Source: Chitinimonas_A lacunae (lineage in GTDB: Bacteria; Pseudomonadota; Gammaproteobacteria; Burkholderiales; Chitinimonadaceae). From it: a stretch of 64,000 bases of DNA. The notes below the pieces were generated by a model, which saw only the letters and a list, made by a program, of their open reading frames with translations, did no database searches and was not told the DNA's origin. The position numbers and the translations under genes were made by a program. How positions within the stretch are numbered: position 1 is the stretch's first letter; each line of letters begins with the position of its first letter. The stretch lies in NCBI RefSeq assembly GCF_042650885.1, contig NZ_JBHSBU010000002.1:233122-297121 (forward strand), given 5' to 3'. Shown in pieces: positions 53,809 through 62,811 of the stretch.

Positions 53809-54914
53809 CCGCCGATCTGCTTCCCGCCCTTATCGCTATCCTGCTGGAGCGCCCCATCGAGCCGCACAACTGCGTGGTCACGCTGCGGCAGGTCCGCGAC
53901 GAGCGGCTGGCCCGCTTGCTGCACTATCGGCTGGCCAAACTGAGCGATGCCACGCGGCGCGAGCACTGTTATGCCCTGCTCGATGAGCTGCCCGAACAAG
54001 CGGCCAGCGAGCTGCTGCGGGCGCCGCGGCTCTGTCAGGCACTGCGGCAGGGCGGAGACGACGGTCAGCAGCTGGCGACACTGATCGAAGCCGCCCATAT
54101 CGCCGCCGGCGATGAGCATCTCGACGACTGGTCGCCGCTCGGCCATCTGTGGCTTGGCGAAGCGCCACCGGCCGATACGCCCGGCCTCACCCGGATCGGC
54201 CGCCGCTGGGCTGGACCGCGTCTGGCGTGCGGGGTGCCGATCGATCTGTCACTGCCGCCACGGCTGGTCCATCCCTCGGCCGGACTGCGTCAAGCGTCCC
54301 TGCCCGACCGGCGCCGCCTCGATGCCGACCGGGCTGCCATCGACGAGGCGCTCAATCTGTTGTGTCAGACCGTTCCGCTCGGTTTCGACCTCTATCACGG
54401 CCTGGTCGGCAATCTGGTTCTGCGCCAGGAAGCGAGCCGGCCGCACGAATGCTGGGGGGCGACTTCCGGGGTGGTGATCGGACGGGTGGTGATGGTCAAT
54501 ACCAGCGCGGCAACCAGCCCGGCCATGCTGGCCGAAGCACTGCTGCATGAGGCGGTCCATTGCGCGCTCGACTGTGCCGAGTTGGTCCATCCGCTGCTCG
54601 ATTGGGAGCGCTTTGCCGATCCGGCCGTCAACGACACCCGCCCCTCGCCCTGGACCGGCAATCCGCTCACTCCGCACGCCTTTATCCATGCCTGTGTGGT
54701 ATGGGCGGTGCTGCACCGCTATTGGCGCGAGTACCACGCCCGCTTTGTGGAAAGTCCCGGTTCGCGCGAACGGCAACGCTTTATCGAGCGCGGCTTTGCC
54801 GCATCGGCCTTTATGGTCAGCGCCGACCACGCCGGCCGCTTTCTGAGCCGGACGGCACCAGCCATCATGGCGCGGACCCGCGAAGGATTGCTGGAAGAGA
54901 AGGCGACGGTCTAA
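53805..54914 (+). CDS. HExxH-motif peptide-modification protein
   Basis: A 369-residue protein coupled by ATGA to the GNAT gene. Residues 248-252 are HEAVH within ALLHEAVHCALD; downstream is SPWTGNPLTPHAFIHACVVWAVLHRYW with a further His. This arrangement matches the HExxH domain proteins found with radical SAM RiPP maturases such as FxsB clusters, some of which are annotated as 2-oxoglutarate-dependent peptide beta-hydroxylases. The N-terminal about 150 residues are helical and may bind the leader. It would be a second hydroxylase-type enzyme in the same cluster. Confidence 0.8.
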   Translation: MTADLLPALIAILLERPIEPHNCVVTLRQVRDERLARLLHYRLAKLSDATRREHCYALLDELPEQAASELLRAPRLCQALRQGGDDGQQLATLIEAAHIAAGDEHLDDWSPLGHLWLGEAPPADTPGLTRIGRRWAGPRLACGVPIDLSLPPRLVHPSAGLRQASLPDRRRLDADRAAIDEALNLLCQTVPLGFDLYHGLVGNLVLRQEASRPHECWGATSGVVIGRVVMVNTSAATSPAMLAEALLHEAVHCALDCAELVHPLLDWERFADPAVNDTRPSPWTGNPLTPHAFIHACVVWAVLHRYWREYHARFVESPGSRERQRFIERGFAASAFMVSADHAGRFLSRTAPAIMARTREGLLEEKATV

Positions 54915-54948
54915 GCCACTGGAGTCGGCCAGCGAGGCCGGGCGGTTT

Positions 54949-55950
54949 CTAGTCGTCAGCCCCGGTCCGCCCAGCACTTTGAAAACGCGCCCGGAAGTCC
55001 TGCGGGGCGATGCGCAGATGGCGCTGAAAAGCCAGTCGCATCGCTTCGGCCGATGCAAAGCCACAGCGGGCCGCCACGCGGGCGACAGGCAGATCGCTAT
55101 CGGTCAACAGCCGCCGTGCCGCATCCACCCGCAGCTGCTGGACATAGCGCGCCGGTGTCGTCTTCATCGCCGCAGCAAAGCGGCGACTGAAATTGCGCGG
55201 GCTCATCGCCAGCCGCTCGGCCATCCGGTCGAGCGATAGATCTTCGGCCAGATGGTCGGTCATCCACGCGATCAGTTCGGCAAAACGGCTGGGGTCGTCT
55301 GCGTCCACCTCCGCCGCCAACTGCGCACTGAACTGCGACTGGCCACCGGGCCGCTTGAGAAACACCACCAGCTCACGGGCGACTTCGAGCGCCAGTCGGC
55401 GTCCCAGATCGGCCTCGACTAGGGCCAGCGCGAAGTCGATGCCGGCAGAAATCCCGGCTGCCGTATGGAATTTGCCATCGCACACAAACAGGGCATCGCG
55501 CTCGATCCGGACATCGGGAAACAGACCGGCGAACTCATCGAAATGGGCCCAGTGGGTAGTGGCCCGACGCTGCCTGAGCACCCCGGTCGCTGCCAGCGGA
55601 AACGCTCCGGTACAGATCGACCCGACCCGTGGCACCTGCTCGCACCAGCGGGCCAGGGCTTCCATCAAGGTGGTATCGCGCACCGACTGCCGCGCCCCGC
55701 GGCCACCTGCCAGCAGCAAGGTGTCGGCCTCTATAGGCGCATAGACACTCACGGCAGCAAACAGCGGCACGCCGGCCGTGCTGGCCAATGGGCCGGTCCG
55801 GGCAGCCGCAACGATCAATTCATAGGGCGGCGGCCCGCCGCTGGCCTCGGCCTTATCGTTGGCAATCGAGAACACCTCAAGCGGGCCGGCAATATCAAGC
55901 AACTGAACGGGCGGAAAACCGACCATCACGATCCGATGGGCTTGGCTCAT
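54949..55950 (-). CDS. DJ-1/PfpI-type AraC regulator (GlxA-like)
   Basis: A 333-residue protein. The N-terminal amidotransferase-like domain (residues about 5-190) has the DJ-1 elbow GSICTGAFPLAATGVL and TTHWAHFDEF. The C-terminal AraC double HTH (about 225-325) has LSLDRMAERLAMSPRNFSRRFA and VAARCGFASAEAMRLAFQRHL. It is the usual FtrA/GlxA layout, a cytoplasmic activator with a probable small-molecule or oxidative signal. It is divergent from the secreted DJ-1 gene, which is the likely target. Confidence 0.92.
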   Translation of the reverse strand: MSQAHRIVMVGFPPVQLLDIAGPLEVFSIANDKAEASGGPPPYELIVAAARTGPLASTAGVPLFAAVSVYAPIEADTLLLAGGRGARQSVRDTTLMEALARWCEQVPRVGSICTGAFPLAATGVLRQRRATTHWAHFDEFAGLFPDVRIERDALFVCDGKFHTAAGISAGIDFALALVEADLGRRLALEVARELVVFLKRPGGQSQFSAQLAAEVDADDPSRFAELIAWMTDHLAEDLSLDRMAERLAMSPRNFSRRFAAAMKTTPARYVQQLRVDAARRLLTDSDLPVARVAARCGFASAEAMRLAFQRHLRIAPQDFRARFQSAGRTGADD

Positions 55951-56117
55951 GGCAATCGACAGCAGAAGTGGAGCGGCGATTATCAGGCCTGACCAGGCTG
56001 CATTCCATGCCGGATGTTGCGCTGCTCCGCCAGATTGGCCGAAAAGCAGGGCTTCTTGTCCGGTATCGACAGCAGGTCCGCGTCACACTGCCGGCGTTGC
56101 CTTGATGAAGAAACGCC

Positions 56118-57221
56118 ATGCTCCGTCTGTCTTTTCTCTTTCTGCTGTGCTCGATGCTGTGCCCGCTCCCGGCCCTTGCCGCCTCACCCGGCACCGTCGA
56201 GGCCAGCCCGGTCGGGTCGATTCCCCCTTATCAAGCCCGTCTTGGCCGGACCCAACCCGTCGTTGCCGTGGTCAGCCACAACGCCGGCACGGAATTGAGC
56301 GACTTTGTGGTGCCCTACGGCATCCTGAGCCGATCCGGCGCAGCAGAGGTCTGGGCCTTGGCACCGGCTGCCGGGCCGATTGTGCTGCACCCGACGCTGA
56401 AGGTCGAAGCACAGGCGACGCTTGCCCAGTTCGATCAGCGCTTTCCGCAAGGGGCTGACTATGTGATCGTCCCGGCCGTCACCAAGCCAGACGAACCGGC
56501 CCTGCTCGACTGGCTCAAATCGCAGGCCGGCAAAGGTGCCACCATCGTCAGCATCTGCGATGGCGCCCTGGTGGTGGCGCAGGCAGGGCTGTTCAAGGGA
56601 TACCGCGCAACCGGCCATTGGGCCACCCAGGCACAGAGGGAAAAGGACTTTCCGGATACGGTATGGCTACGCGATGTGCGCTATGTGGCCGATCGCAGCA
56701 GAATTTCCAGCGCCGGGGTCAGTGCCGCCATTCCCTTGTCGCTGGCGCTGGTCGAAGCCATCGCCGGCCCGGCCCGGGCGGCGGCGGTCGCGACGGAAGT
56801 GGGTGTGAAAAGCTGGGACAGCCGGCACGACAGCCACCGCTTCCGGCTGGGGTTCGGGCTGTATCTGACGGGGGCGCTCAATTATCTGTTCTCACGTCAG
56901 CAGGATATCGGTCTGCCGGTCAGTCCCGGCGTGGATGAAATCGCGCTGGCGCTGAGCGCCGACGCCTTCTCGCGCACCTACCGCAGCCGCGCCTACGCCG
57001 TGGCCGCGACACCCGGCAGCGTGCGCACCCGTCATGGGCTGACCCTGTTGCCCGATCGGGTGAGAGGAACAGGCGAGGCGCCCGCCAGGGTGATGGCAGA
57101 CGACAGGCAAACGCCTTCTGTGCAGGCACTTGATCGGACGCTACAGGAAATCGGGACGCTTTACGGCGCCGATACCGCGAGATTGGTGGCGGTGCAGCTT
57201 GAGTATCCTTGGCAGCCGTAG
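56118..57221 (+). CDS. Secreted DJ-1/PfpI-family protein
   Basis: A 367-residue protein with a Sec signal peptide (MLRLSFLFLLCSMLCPLPALA). The DJ-1 fold follows: SICDGALVVAQAGLFKGYRA has the nucleophile-elbow Cys, with ATGHWATQ after it. A C-terminal extension of about 150 residues is not recognised. The fold is usually cytoplasmic; exported members with this GlxA-like core are found next to DJ-1/AraC regulators, as here. The activity is unknown. Confidence 0.83.
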   Translation: MLRLSFLFLLCSMLCPLPALAASPGTVEASPVGSIPPYQARLGRTQPVVAVVSHNAGTELSDFVVPYGILSRSGAAEVWALAPAAGPIVLHPTLKVEAQATLAQFDQRFPQGADYVIVPAVTKPDEPALLDWLKSQAGKGATIVSICDGALVVAQAGLFKGYRATGHWATQAQREKDFPDTVWLRDVRYVADRSRISSAGVSAAIPLSLALVEAIAGPARAAAVATEVGVKSWDSRHDSHRFRLGFGLYLTGALNYLFSRQQDIGLPVSPGVDEIALALSADAFSRTYRSRAYAVAATPGSVRTRHGLTLLPDRVRGTGEAPARVMADDRQTPSVQALDRTLQEIGTLYGADTARLVAVQLEYPWQP

Positions 57222-57401
57222 GACGGTTCAGCGTCATTGGCCTTCTTTCCTGCCAAACCTCAGGGAGCGTTGCTGATGACAGAGACGGTGACAGTGGAGA
57301 CGATCATGGATCGATTGATTGCCATATAATATTTATTTGTGTTTACAGTCAGCCATATACCTTGCAAATATATTTCCTATTATTTTCCATTTAAGAGAAA
57401 T

Positions 57402-57420
57402 GGCCGGTTCGCCGGCCTTT
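57402..57420 (+). terminator. Bidirectional terminator
   Basis: A perfect stem GGCCGG/CCGGCC with a TTCG loop, flanked by A-rich sequence on the left and TTTCTCT on the right. It lies between the convergent ends of the secreted DJ-1 gene and the TIGR02270-like gene and can serve both. Confidence 0.7.
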
Positions 57421-57447
57421 CTCTGTCCTCGGTCCATTCCGTCCCTG

Positions 57448-58755
57448 CTACGCTGCAGCAGACTGCTGGAATTGCTCCAGCAACAGACACTGACGCCAGG
57501 CCGGCTCCCGTATATTGAAAAACAGCTGAGGCATCCGCAGCGCCGCCATCCAGCGCAATGCCTGCGGGCCGTTGCATAGCAGATCAGTGACGACCGTATC
57601 GGTCAGCGCCTGTCCAAACAGGCAGGGTGTGCCATGTGGCAGGCGGGTGGCATAGGCGTCCATCCAAGCGCGCACCCGGTCGGGCGCGGGTTCGGGCAGA
57701 CCGGCATCCTGGTCGCGGCTCAGCAGGCTCAGCTCCTCCTCGATCTCCGGCTCCGTCACCACCATGTCTGCCTCATCGAGCGCCACGCCAGTCAGCATGC
57801 TCCAGACCCAGCCGGCAAAGCGTGAGGTCTCCTTGGCATCCATCTGCGTCACCACCCAGGGCAGATGCGCCGGATCGGCATGATGCAGCGCCAGCAACAA
57901 GCCTAAACGTGGCGGCAGTTGCGACAGCAGCCGAGGGACGGCCGGATGACCAGGCGGCAGGAGCGCGCCGAGATAACGCAGCCAGCGTCCCAGCCGTCGC
58001 TCGGCCTGGAAACGTGGCCAGCCTTGCAATGCGTGATGGTTGCCGATCCATTCGGCGCAGGTCTTCCACAGCAAGGGCGCGGCATCGTTGGCGGCATTCC
58101 ACCCCAGGGCAATCGCGGCTTCAGCCCTAACTACCGGGTCGTCATCACGCAGCAAGGTCGCCAGGACCGGACCGGCCGGATCGAGCTGCCCGGCGAGCCT
58201 GGCCGTCGCCGCGCGCACCGGCGCAGCCGGGCTGGCTGCCAGACGCGGCAGCAGTGGCTTTGCCGGCGCCAGCAGCAACTCGTCGCCCAGCACGGCCGCC
58301 CGCAGCGCCGTCACCTGCAGCGCCGGGTTATGGTCAGCACCGACCCAGCGTTCCAGCCAGGGCAGCGCCCTGTCGGCGCCAACCCAGTTGAGCGCCGAAA
58401 CCAGACCGCGCAGATTGCGGCCCACATCGGCTTCGACCCTTCCCCATACGGTACGCAGCCGCTCGCCATCCTGGTCATGCAGCGCCAGATAGGCACAGAC
58501 GAAGGTTTCACTGGCGCCTTTCCAGCGGTCCAGCTCCTCGAAGGCCAGTTTCCAGCCTTCCTGGCCGGCCACCACGATCCCATCGAGATGGGCCTGTAGC
58601 AGGCGGTCGAAATGCAGCAGTCGGCCCAGATCGATCTGCGGCGAATGGACCGAGCTGTCGTGCTGCGCCCAATAGAAGGCCGCGTCGCCGACGTGGCGCT
58701 GGACCAGCGGTTCGATAATCAGGGTGTCGTCGTCGGCAGCATGGAGGGGTGCCAT
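57448..58755 (-). CDS. TIGR02270-like HEAT-repeat protein of type VI loci
   Basis: About 435 residues from ATG 58755 (AGGAA seven bases ahead; a TTG at 58782 is less likely). Several HEAT-like helical repeats occupy about residues 95-260 (VRAATARLAGQLDPAGPVLATLL, DDPVVRAEAAIALGWNA). The layout and start (IIEPLVQRHVGDAAFYWAQHD) match the TIGR02270 family seen beside type VI effector genes with DUF4150. It is the last gene of the minus-strand effector series. The role is not established; an adaptor or loading function is possible. Confidence 0.75.
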   Translation of the reverse strand: MAPLHAADDDTLIIEPLVQRHVGDAAFYWAQHDSSVHSPQIDLGRLLHFDRLLQAHLDGIVVAGQEGWKLAFEELDRWKGASETFVCAYLALHDQDGERLRTVWGRVEADVGRNLRGLVSALNWVGADRALPWLERWVGADHNPALQVTALRAAVLGDELLLAPAKPLLPRLAASPAAPVRAATARLAGQLDPAGPVLATLLRDDDPVVRAEAAIALGWNAANDAAPLLWKTCAEWIGNHHALQGWPRFQAERRLGRWLRYLGALLPPGHPAVPRLLSQLPPRLGLLLALHHADPAHLPWVVTQMDAKETSRFAGWVWSMLTGVALDEADMVVTEPEIEEELSLLSRDQDAGLPEPAPDRVRAWMDAYATRLPHGTPCLFGQALTDTVVTDLLCNGPQALRWMAALRMPQLFFNIREPAWRQCLLLEQFQQSAAA

Positions 58756-58786
58756 AGTCGGTTCCTGTAAAAAGCGGAGCAATGGC

Positions 58787-59794
58787 TCAGGGAGCGGTCT
58801 TGGCCAAGGCGAAGAAATCGATCAGTGCTTGCCATTGCTGGCCGTCGTAGACGGTGGCGCCGTAGATGCCGGCCAGCAGCATCACTCCGTCGCCCACCGC
58901 CAGGTTGCCGGCACAGGCACGCACGGCCAGCGGCACATCGGCTTCGATCAACTGGCCATCGACGATCTGCCACAGGCCGTAGTCGGAGGTACACCAGACC
59001 CGGTCCTGATACCAGACCATATCCTTGAACGGCAGAGTCATCGAACCCTGGTGGATCACTTCCCAGTGGTCTTCGCGACCGCGCAGGATCGAGCCGCTCT
59101 GCGCACCGATATAGACCTGGCCATCACCGGCACAGCAGACGTTGTAGAGCACCAGATTGGTCGGCAAAGGACACTGCTTCCACACCTGGCCGTCGTAGTG
59201 CCAGACTTCGCCATGGCCGCCTGTGGCATACAGATCGTCCGGGGCAAAGCCATCGATGGCCTGAAAACCCCAGTGGGTGCCGAACTCCACCCCCTTGCCC
59301 GTGCCGGGCTTGGGCAGGATGGCTTGGGTACACAGCGACTCCCATTGATTGGGACCAAGTCGCTTGGCGACGCTGCGCCACAGTCCCACCGCATAGACAT
59401 GACCGAACAGGGTGGCGACGGCCGTGATGATGCTGCGCCGTGGTCCGTCGGGGTCTTCGACGATGGTCTGCTCCATATCGTCGTCACCGCCCCCGAGCAC
59501 GGCCACCTCGCCCGAGCTGTCCACCAGCACCGCTTGCAGCTTGGGCTGGGTCGACACGGCCAACTTGGCGCGCAGAAAACCCAGATACTGTCCGCAATCG
59601 ATCCGGTCGTTGGGCTCGGCCTGGGTAAAGAAATTGATCAGACGGACCCGCTGGCCGGTTTTTGCCTCATCGGGCATCCCGCCCTCGGGTTCGTCCTGCT
59701 TCAGCAGAAAGCTGAACGAATCGCGCGATCGGATCGCGGCGTCCACCAGTGAATAACCCTTAAAGAAAACCTGATATTCAGTCGCATTGAGCAT
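58787..59794 (-). CDS. Repeat-rich protein paired with effector A (immunity candidate)
   Basis: A 335-residue cytoplasmic protein with short Trp/Gly-rich blades (HWGFQAIDGFAPDDLYATGG, EVWHYDGQVWKQCPLP, VYIGAQSGSILRGREDHW, MVWYQDRVWCTSDYGLW), suggesting a beta-propeller. It starts 23 bases after effector A and has a clear paralogue (61786-62787) placed identically after effector B. One partner per effector is the expected pattern for immunity genes, though immunity is not shown. No named family is assigned. Confidence 0.75.
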   Translation of the reverse strand: MLNATEYQVFFKGYSLVDAAIRSRDSFSFLLKQDEPEGGMPDEAKTGQRVRLINFFTQAEPNDRIDCGQYLGFLRAKLAVSTQPKLQAVLVDSSGEVAVLGGGDDDMEQTIVEDPDGPRRSIITAVATLFGHVYAVGLWRSVAKRLGPNQWESLCTQAILPKPGTGKGVEFGTHWGFQAIDGFAPDDLYATGGHGEVWHYDGQVWKQCPLPTNLVLYNVCCAGDGQVYIGAQSGSILRGREDHWEVIHQGSMTLPFKDMVWYQDRVWCTSDYGLWQIVDGQLIEADVPLAVRACAGNLAVGDGVMLLAGIYGATVYDGQQWQALIDFFALAKTAP

Positions 59795-59817
59795 CGGCGT
59801 CCCTTGTCTCTTGTGAG

Positions 59818-61278
59818 TTATCTCGGCTTGTTGCCACCTGTGCCAGGAGCCGTCTCTTTCGACCCGCCACCGCCGCCCGGTAAGCCGTCAGCCTTGCGCG
59901 GCGTACAGTTGAGCTGGGTATAGAAGGCGCGTAGCTGCGCTTTGAGGCAGTCCTTATTGCATTTCGATTCGGGGAATGCCTCAACGATCGAGGTGGCACC
60001 GGCTTCGATCGCCTGCTCCTTGGTGATCTCGGTCCCCTTGGGCAGGCTTTGGCCGTTTTTCTGCATCCCTCCCATGACCTTGCCCAGCTCGCTGTGGACA
60101 TGGCCATGCGAACCGTGCGAGTTATTGACGCCTTCGACGCAGAGCGAAGGGGCCAGCTGGTGGACGCAGCCGACTCCGGCTGGCGACTCCACCTGCTTCT
60201 GGATCTTCTTGCTGGCCTGCTTTTTATAGTTGGGGCAATGACTGAACATTTCGGCCGGCAGCACATGATGGCCGGTCTGACCCGGACAGCAGCCCTTGCC
60301 GTTATGTGGCCCCTGGACGTGGCTTTGAGCCTCGTCGATATCGGCGCAGTCGGCTTTGCTTGGCTGGTGATAGTGGGTGTTGCCAAACGGCACCAGTGAA
60401 CAGCGGCGGGCACGGATACAGGGGTTCAGCTCGGCGGCGGCATACATGGCGTCGGACACCATCCGCTGTGGGTCGCTGGCGTACTGCGACAGCGCCTGCT
60501 TCATCTCGTCGATCTTGGCCGTGGCTTCACTGAGGCGCCGCGCCGTGTCCTCGATCTCGCGCACCTTGTCGGGGAAATCATTCTTGATCTGCTCCCAGCT
60601 ATTGGCCGCGTCGTAGACGTCGTAAGCCGTCACCGCCACATTGATGGCAATGGCAAAAGGACCGGTCAGCACCGATAAGGCCCGAATCGCCAAACGCCCC
60701 GCCGCCTTCTTGGCCAGCACTGCCGCGACCTTCTTCTTGATCAGGTCTTCCAGCTCCTGCTGTAGCCGATTCTTGGCGGTCTGGAGTGCTGCAACACCCA
60801 GCTCCTCTGCCATCTTCTGGGGAATACCCTGCAATTGCCCCAGCAGCTTTTCGGGCGAGCTGGGCTTGATCATCAGGAATTCGCAGTGATTGGTGATCCA
60901 GGCGGTACTGGGGTCGTTTGAGGCGGCGCCATCGGCCGGGGCCCGATTCTTCTGCATATCGAGCTTGCTGAGCAGCTTGCCGGCCACCCCGCGCCGCTGC
61001 GCCTCGCCGCCCAGCTTGACGTTGCCGGCCTGGTCCATCCGGCTTTTCTTGGCCGCATCGTCCTCGGGCTTGCAGGCATCATCGATCGCCTGCTTGTCCC
61101 TGGCGCAGAGTTGCTTGTCTGCACGGCTGTCGATATAGGGAAAGGTCGGGGTATTGGGCGAACTCTTCTTGCCCTGCGTGGGCTTGGTCGGAGTCGCACT
61201 CGGGCTTGGGGTGGGTGAAGGCGACTTGCGCCGCCCGGGTAGAGGGAGCTTGGGAGAGGGGGTGCCCATGGCAATCAC
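59818..61278 (-). CDS. Type VI effector A with GHH-type nuclease domain
   Basis: About 486 residues from GTG 61278, which overlaps the DUF4150 stop; ATG 61269 is also possible. A Pro/Ser/Thr-rich N-terminus is followed by a helical, partly hydrophobic region (AAGRLAIRALSVLTGPFAIAI) and a C-terminal Cys/His-rich domain, CCPGQTGHHVLPAEMF (GHH with H337-H338). Further Cys and SHGSHGHVH residues follow. This matches the Tox-GHH2 branch of HNH/Endo VII nucleases, as in the P. aeruginosa effector Tse7, which degrades DNA. The preceding PAAR-like gene and the following paralogous partner gene fit a type VI effector module. Confidence 0.85.
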   Translation of the reverse strand: MIAMGTPSPKLPLPGRRKSPSPTPSPSATPTKPTQGKKSSPNTPTFPYIDSRADKQLCARDKQAIDDACKPEDDAAKKSRMDQAGNVKLGGEAQRRGVAGKLLSKLDMQKNRAPADGAASNDPSTAWITNHCEFLMIKPSSPEKLLGQLQGIPQKMAEELGVAALQTAKNRLQQELEDLIKKKVAAVLAKKAAGRLAIRALSVLTGPFAIAINVAVTAYDVYDAANSWEQIKNDFPDKVREIEDTARRLSEATAKIDEMKQALSQYASDPQRMVSDAMYAAAELNPCIRARRCSLVPFGNTHYHQPSKADCADIDEAQSHVQGPHNGKGCCPGQTGHHVLPAEMFSHCPNYKKQASKKIQKQVESPAGVGCVHQLAPSLCVEGVNNSHGSHGHVHSELGKVMGGMQKNGQSLPKGTEITKEQAIEAGATSIVEAFPESKCNKDCLKAQLRAFYTQLNCTPRKADGLPGGGGGSKETAPGTGGNKPR

Positions 61279-61664
61279 ATATGGTTATGCGTCATGGGAT
61301 CGGTATGGCGGCAGACGTTCAGCCCTTCCACTTTCACATCGGGCGACCAGTCCACAAAGTAGGCGTCGCCCTTGATGGTGTGGCTGCTGACTCCCATCGG
61401 AAATTGCCGGGTGGCCGGTTCGTTGCCAATGCTGTTGGAGAGAAAGGACACGTCTTTCAGCGCAATCGGCGTGCGGCAGATAAAGACGGTACTGCTGCCG
61501 TTCTTCAGACTGCGGGCAAAGACGGTATTGGAATAGGGAATAACGATCGGCCCGGCCGAAGGCGGTGGCGGGCTCCAGCACGGGTCTGGGAAAGCGGCAG
61601 CCGACATACCATCGGCAGCCTTGGAGCAGATCTCATCTTCATTGGCATAGACATGGGTGGGCAT
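61275..61664 (-). CDS. PAAR-like DUF4150 protein
   Basis: A 129-residue protein from ATG 61664 with a strong GGAGG site. The DUF4150 pattern is seen: an N-terminal TNDEICSKAADG-like segment (ANEDEICSKAADGMSAAAFPDPCW), PSAGPIVIPYSNT, and a C-terminal CRHTDPMTHNH. DUF4150 proteins form a PAAR-like tip that caps the VgrG spike and carries effectors. It overlaps the effector A start by 4 bases (ATGTGA), so it is a split version of the common PAAR-effector fusion. Confidence 0.88.
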   Translation of the reverse strand: MPTHVYANEDEICSKAADGMSAAAFPDPCWSPPPPSAGPIVIPYSNTVFARSLKNGSSTVFICRTPIALKDVSFLSNSIGNEPATRQFPMGVSSHTIKGDAYFVDWSPDVKVEGLNVCRHTDPMTHNHM

Positions 61665-61785
61665 TGCCGCCTCCTCAACAGAAATTGTTAATTTGTTGTC
61701 ATGCTCAGGTCCTACCACACCTTCACCAGCGCATCTGACTGTACGCCGATTTGCTGGCTGACGCCGCACCCGAAGGCCCTGTTGT

Positions 61786-62787
61786 TCAGGGCACCACAGA
61801 ATCGACGATTGCCGGGTCGATCATTCTTTGCCAGGTCTGGCCGTCGAATAACGCTGCACCATTGAGCCCGCCCAGCAACATCACCCCATCGCCAACGGAT
61901 AAGTGTCCGGCACAGACAGCAGCCATACCTGGCAAGTCAGCTCCGACCAGCTCGCCGTCGATGATCTGCCAGACGCCGTAATCCGACGTGCACCAGACAC
62001 GGTCCTGAAACCAGACCATATCGCGGAATGGAATGGTCATCGAACCGCGGTGCAACACCTCCCAATGGTTGCCACGACCGCGAATCACCGAGCCGCTTTC
62101 GGCACCGATATAGACTTGGCCGTCGCCGGCACAGCACACGTTCTCAAGCAGCATATTGGTCGGCAACGGACACTGCGCCCAGACCTTACCGTCGTAATGC
62201 CAAACGTCGCCTTTGCCACCTACGGCATAGAGATCGGATTCGCTAAAACCATCGACTGCCTGGAAACCCCAGGAAGTACCGTACTGGATGCTGCCTTTGC
62301 CTGTTGATGGTTCCGGTAAAGCATCCTTCCTGCAGAGGGATTCCCATTGATTGGTGCCCAGGCGCCGGGCAATACCGCGCCACGCGCTGAGGGCATAGAT
62401 ATGGCCAGCTACCGTAGAGAGGCCGAATATCCCTCCTCGCCGCGGGCCATCAGCACCTTGCTCGATTGGTTCCTCCATATCGTTGTATCCCCCACCCAGC
62501 ACTGCCACATCGCCATCGAGATTGACTAGCACAGCCTGGGCTTTGGGCTCGGTGGAGGCAGCCAGATAGGCCAGCTCGAAACCGTGATATTGCCGACAGC
62601 CGATCCGTTTTCCACTTTCGGCATTGGGAAAGAAATTAAGAATCCGCACTTCCAATCGGACGGTTTCACCCGTGTATTCAGGTGAGTGCTGTCGCAGCAT
62701 AAAACTGAAGGCTTCTTTAGACCGGACGGCACAATCCGCAACATAATAGCCTTCAATAAAATCCTGGTATTCCTTCAAGCTGAGCAT
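61786..62787 (-). CDS. Repeat-rich protein paired with effector B (immunity candidate)
   Basis: A 333-residue paralogue of 58787-59794. It shares, for example, TSWGFQAVDGFSESDLYAVGG, DVWHYDGKVWAQCPLPTN, GDGQVYIGAESGSVIRG and MVWFQDRVWCTSDYGVWQI. It starts 24 bases after effector B. Divergence is spread along the protein, and the N-terminal 90 residues vary most, as would fit adaptation to a specific partner. The function is inferred from position only. Confidence 0.72.
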   Translation of the reverse strand: MLSLKEYQDFIEGYYVADCAVRSKEAFSFMLRQHSPEYTGETVRLEVRILNFFPNAESGKRIGCRQYHGFELAYLAASTEPKAQAVLVNLDGDVAVLGGGYNDMEEPIEQGADGPRRGGIFGLSTVAGHIYALSAWRGIARRLGTNQWESLCRKDALPEPSTGKGSIQYGTSWGFQAVDGFSESDLYAVGGKGDVWHYDGKVWAQCPLPTNMLLENVCCAGDGQVYIGAESGSVIRGRGNHWEVLHRGSMTIPFRDMVWFQDRVWCTSDYGVWQIIDGELVGADLPGMAAVCAGHLSVGDGVMLLGGLNGAALFDGQTWQRMIDPAIVDSVVP

Positions 62788-62811
62788 GGCTTCCTTTCTC
62801 TAACGGAACGG

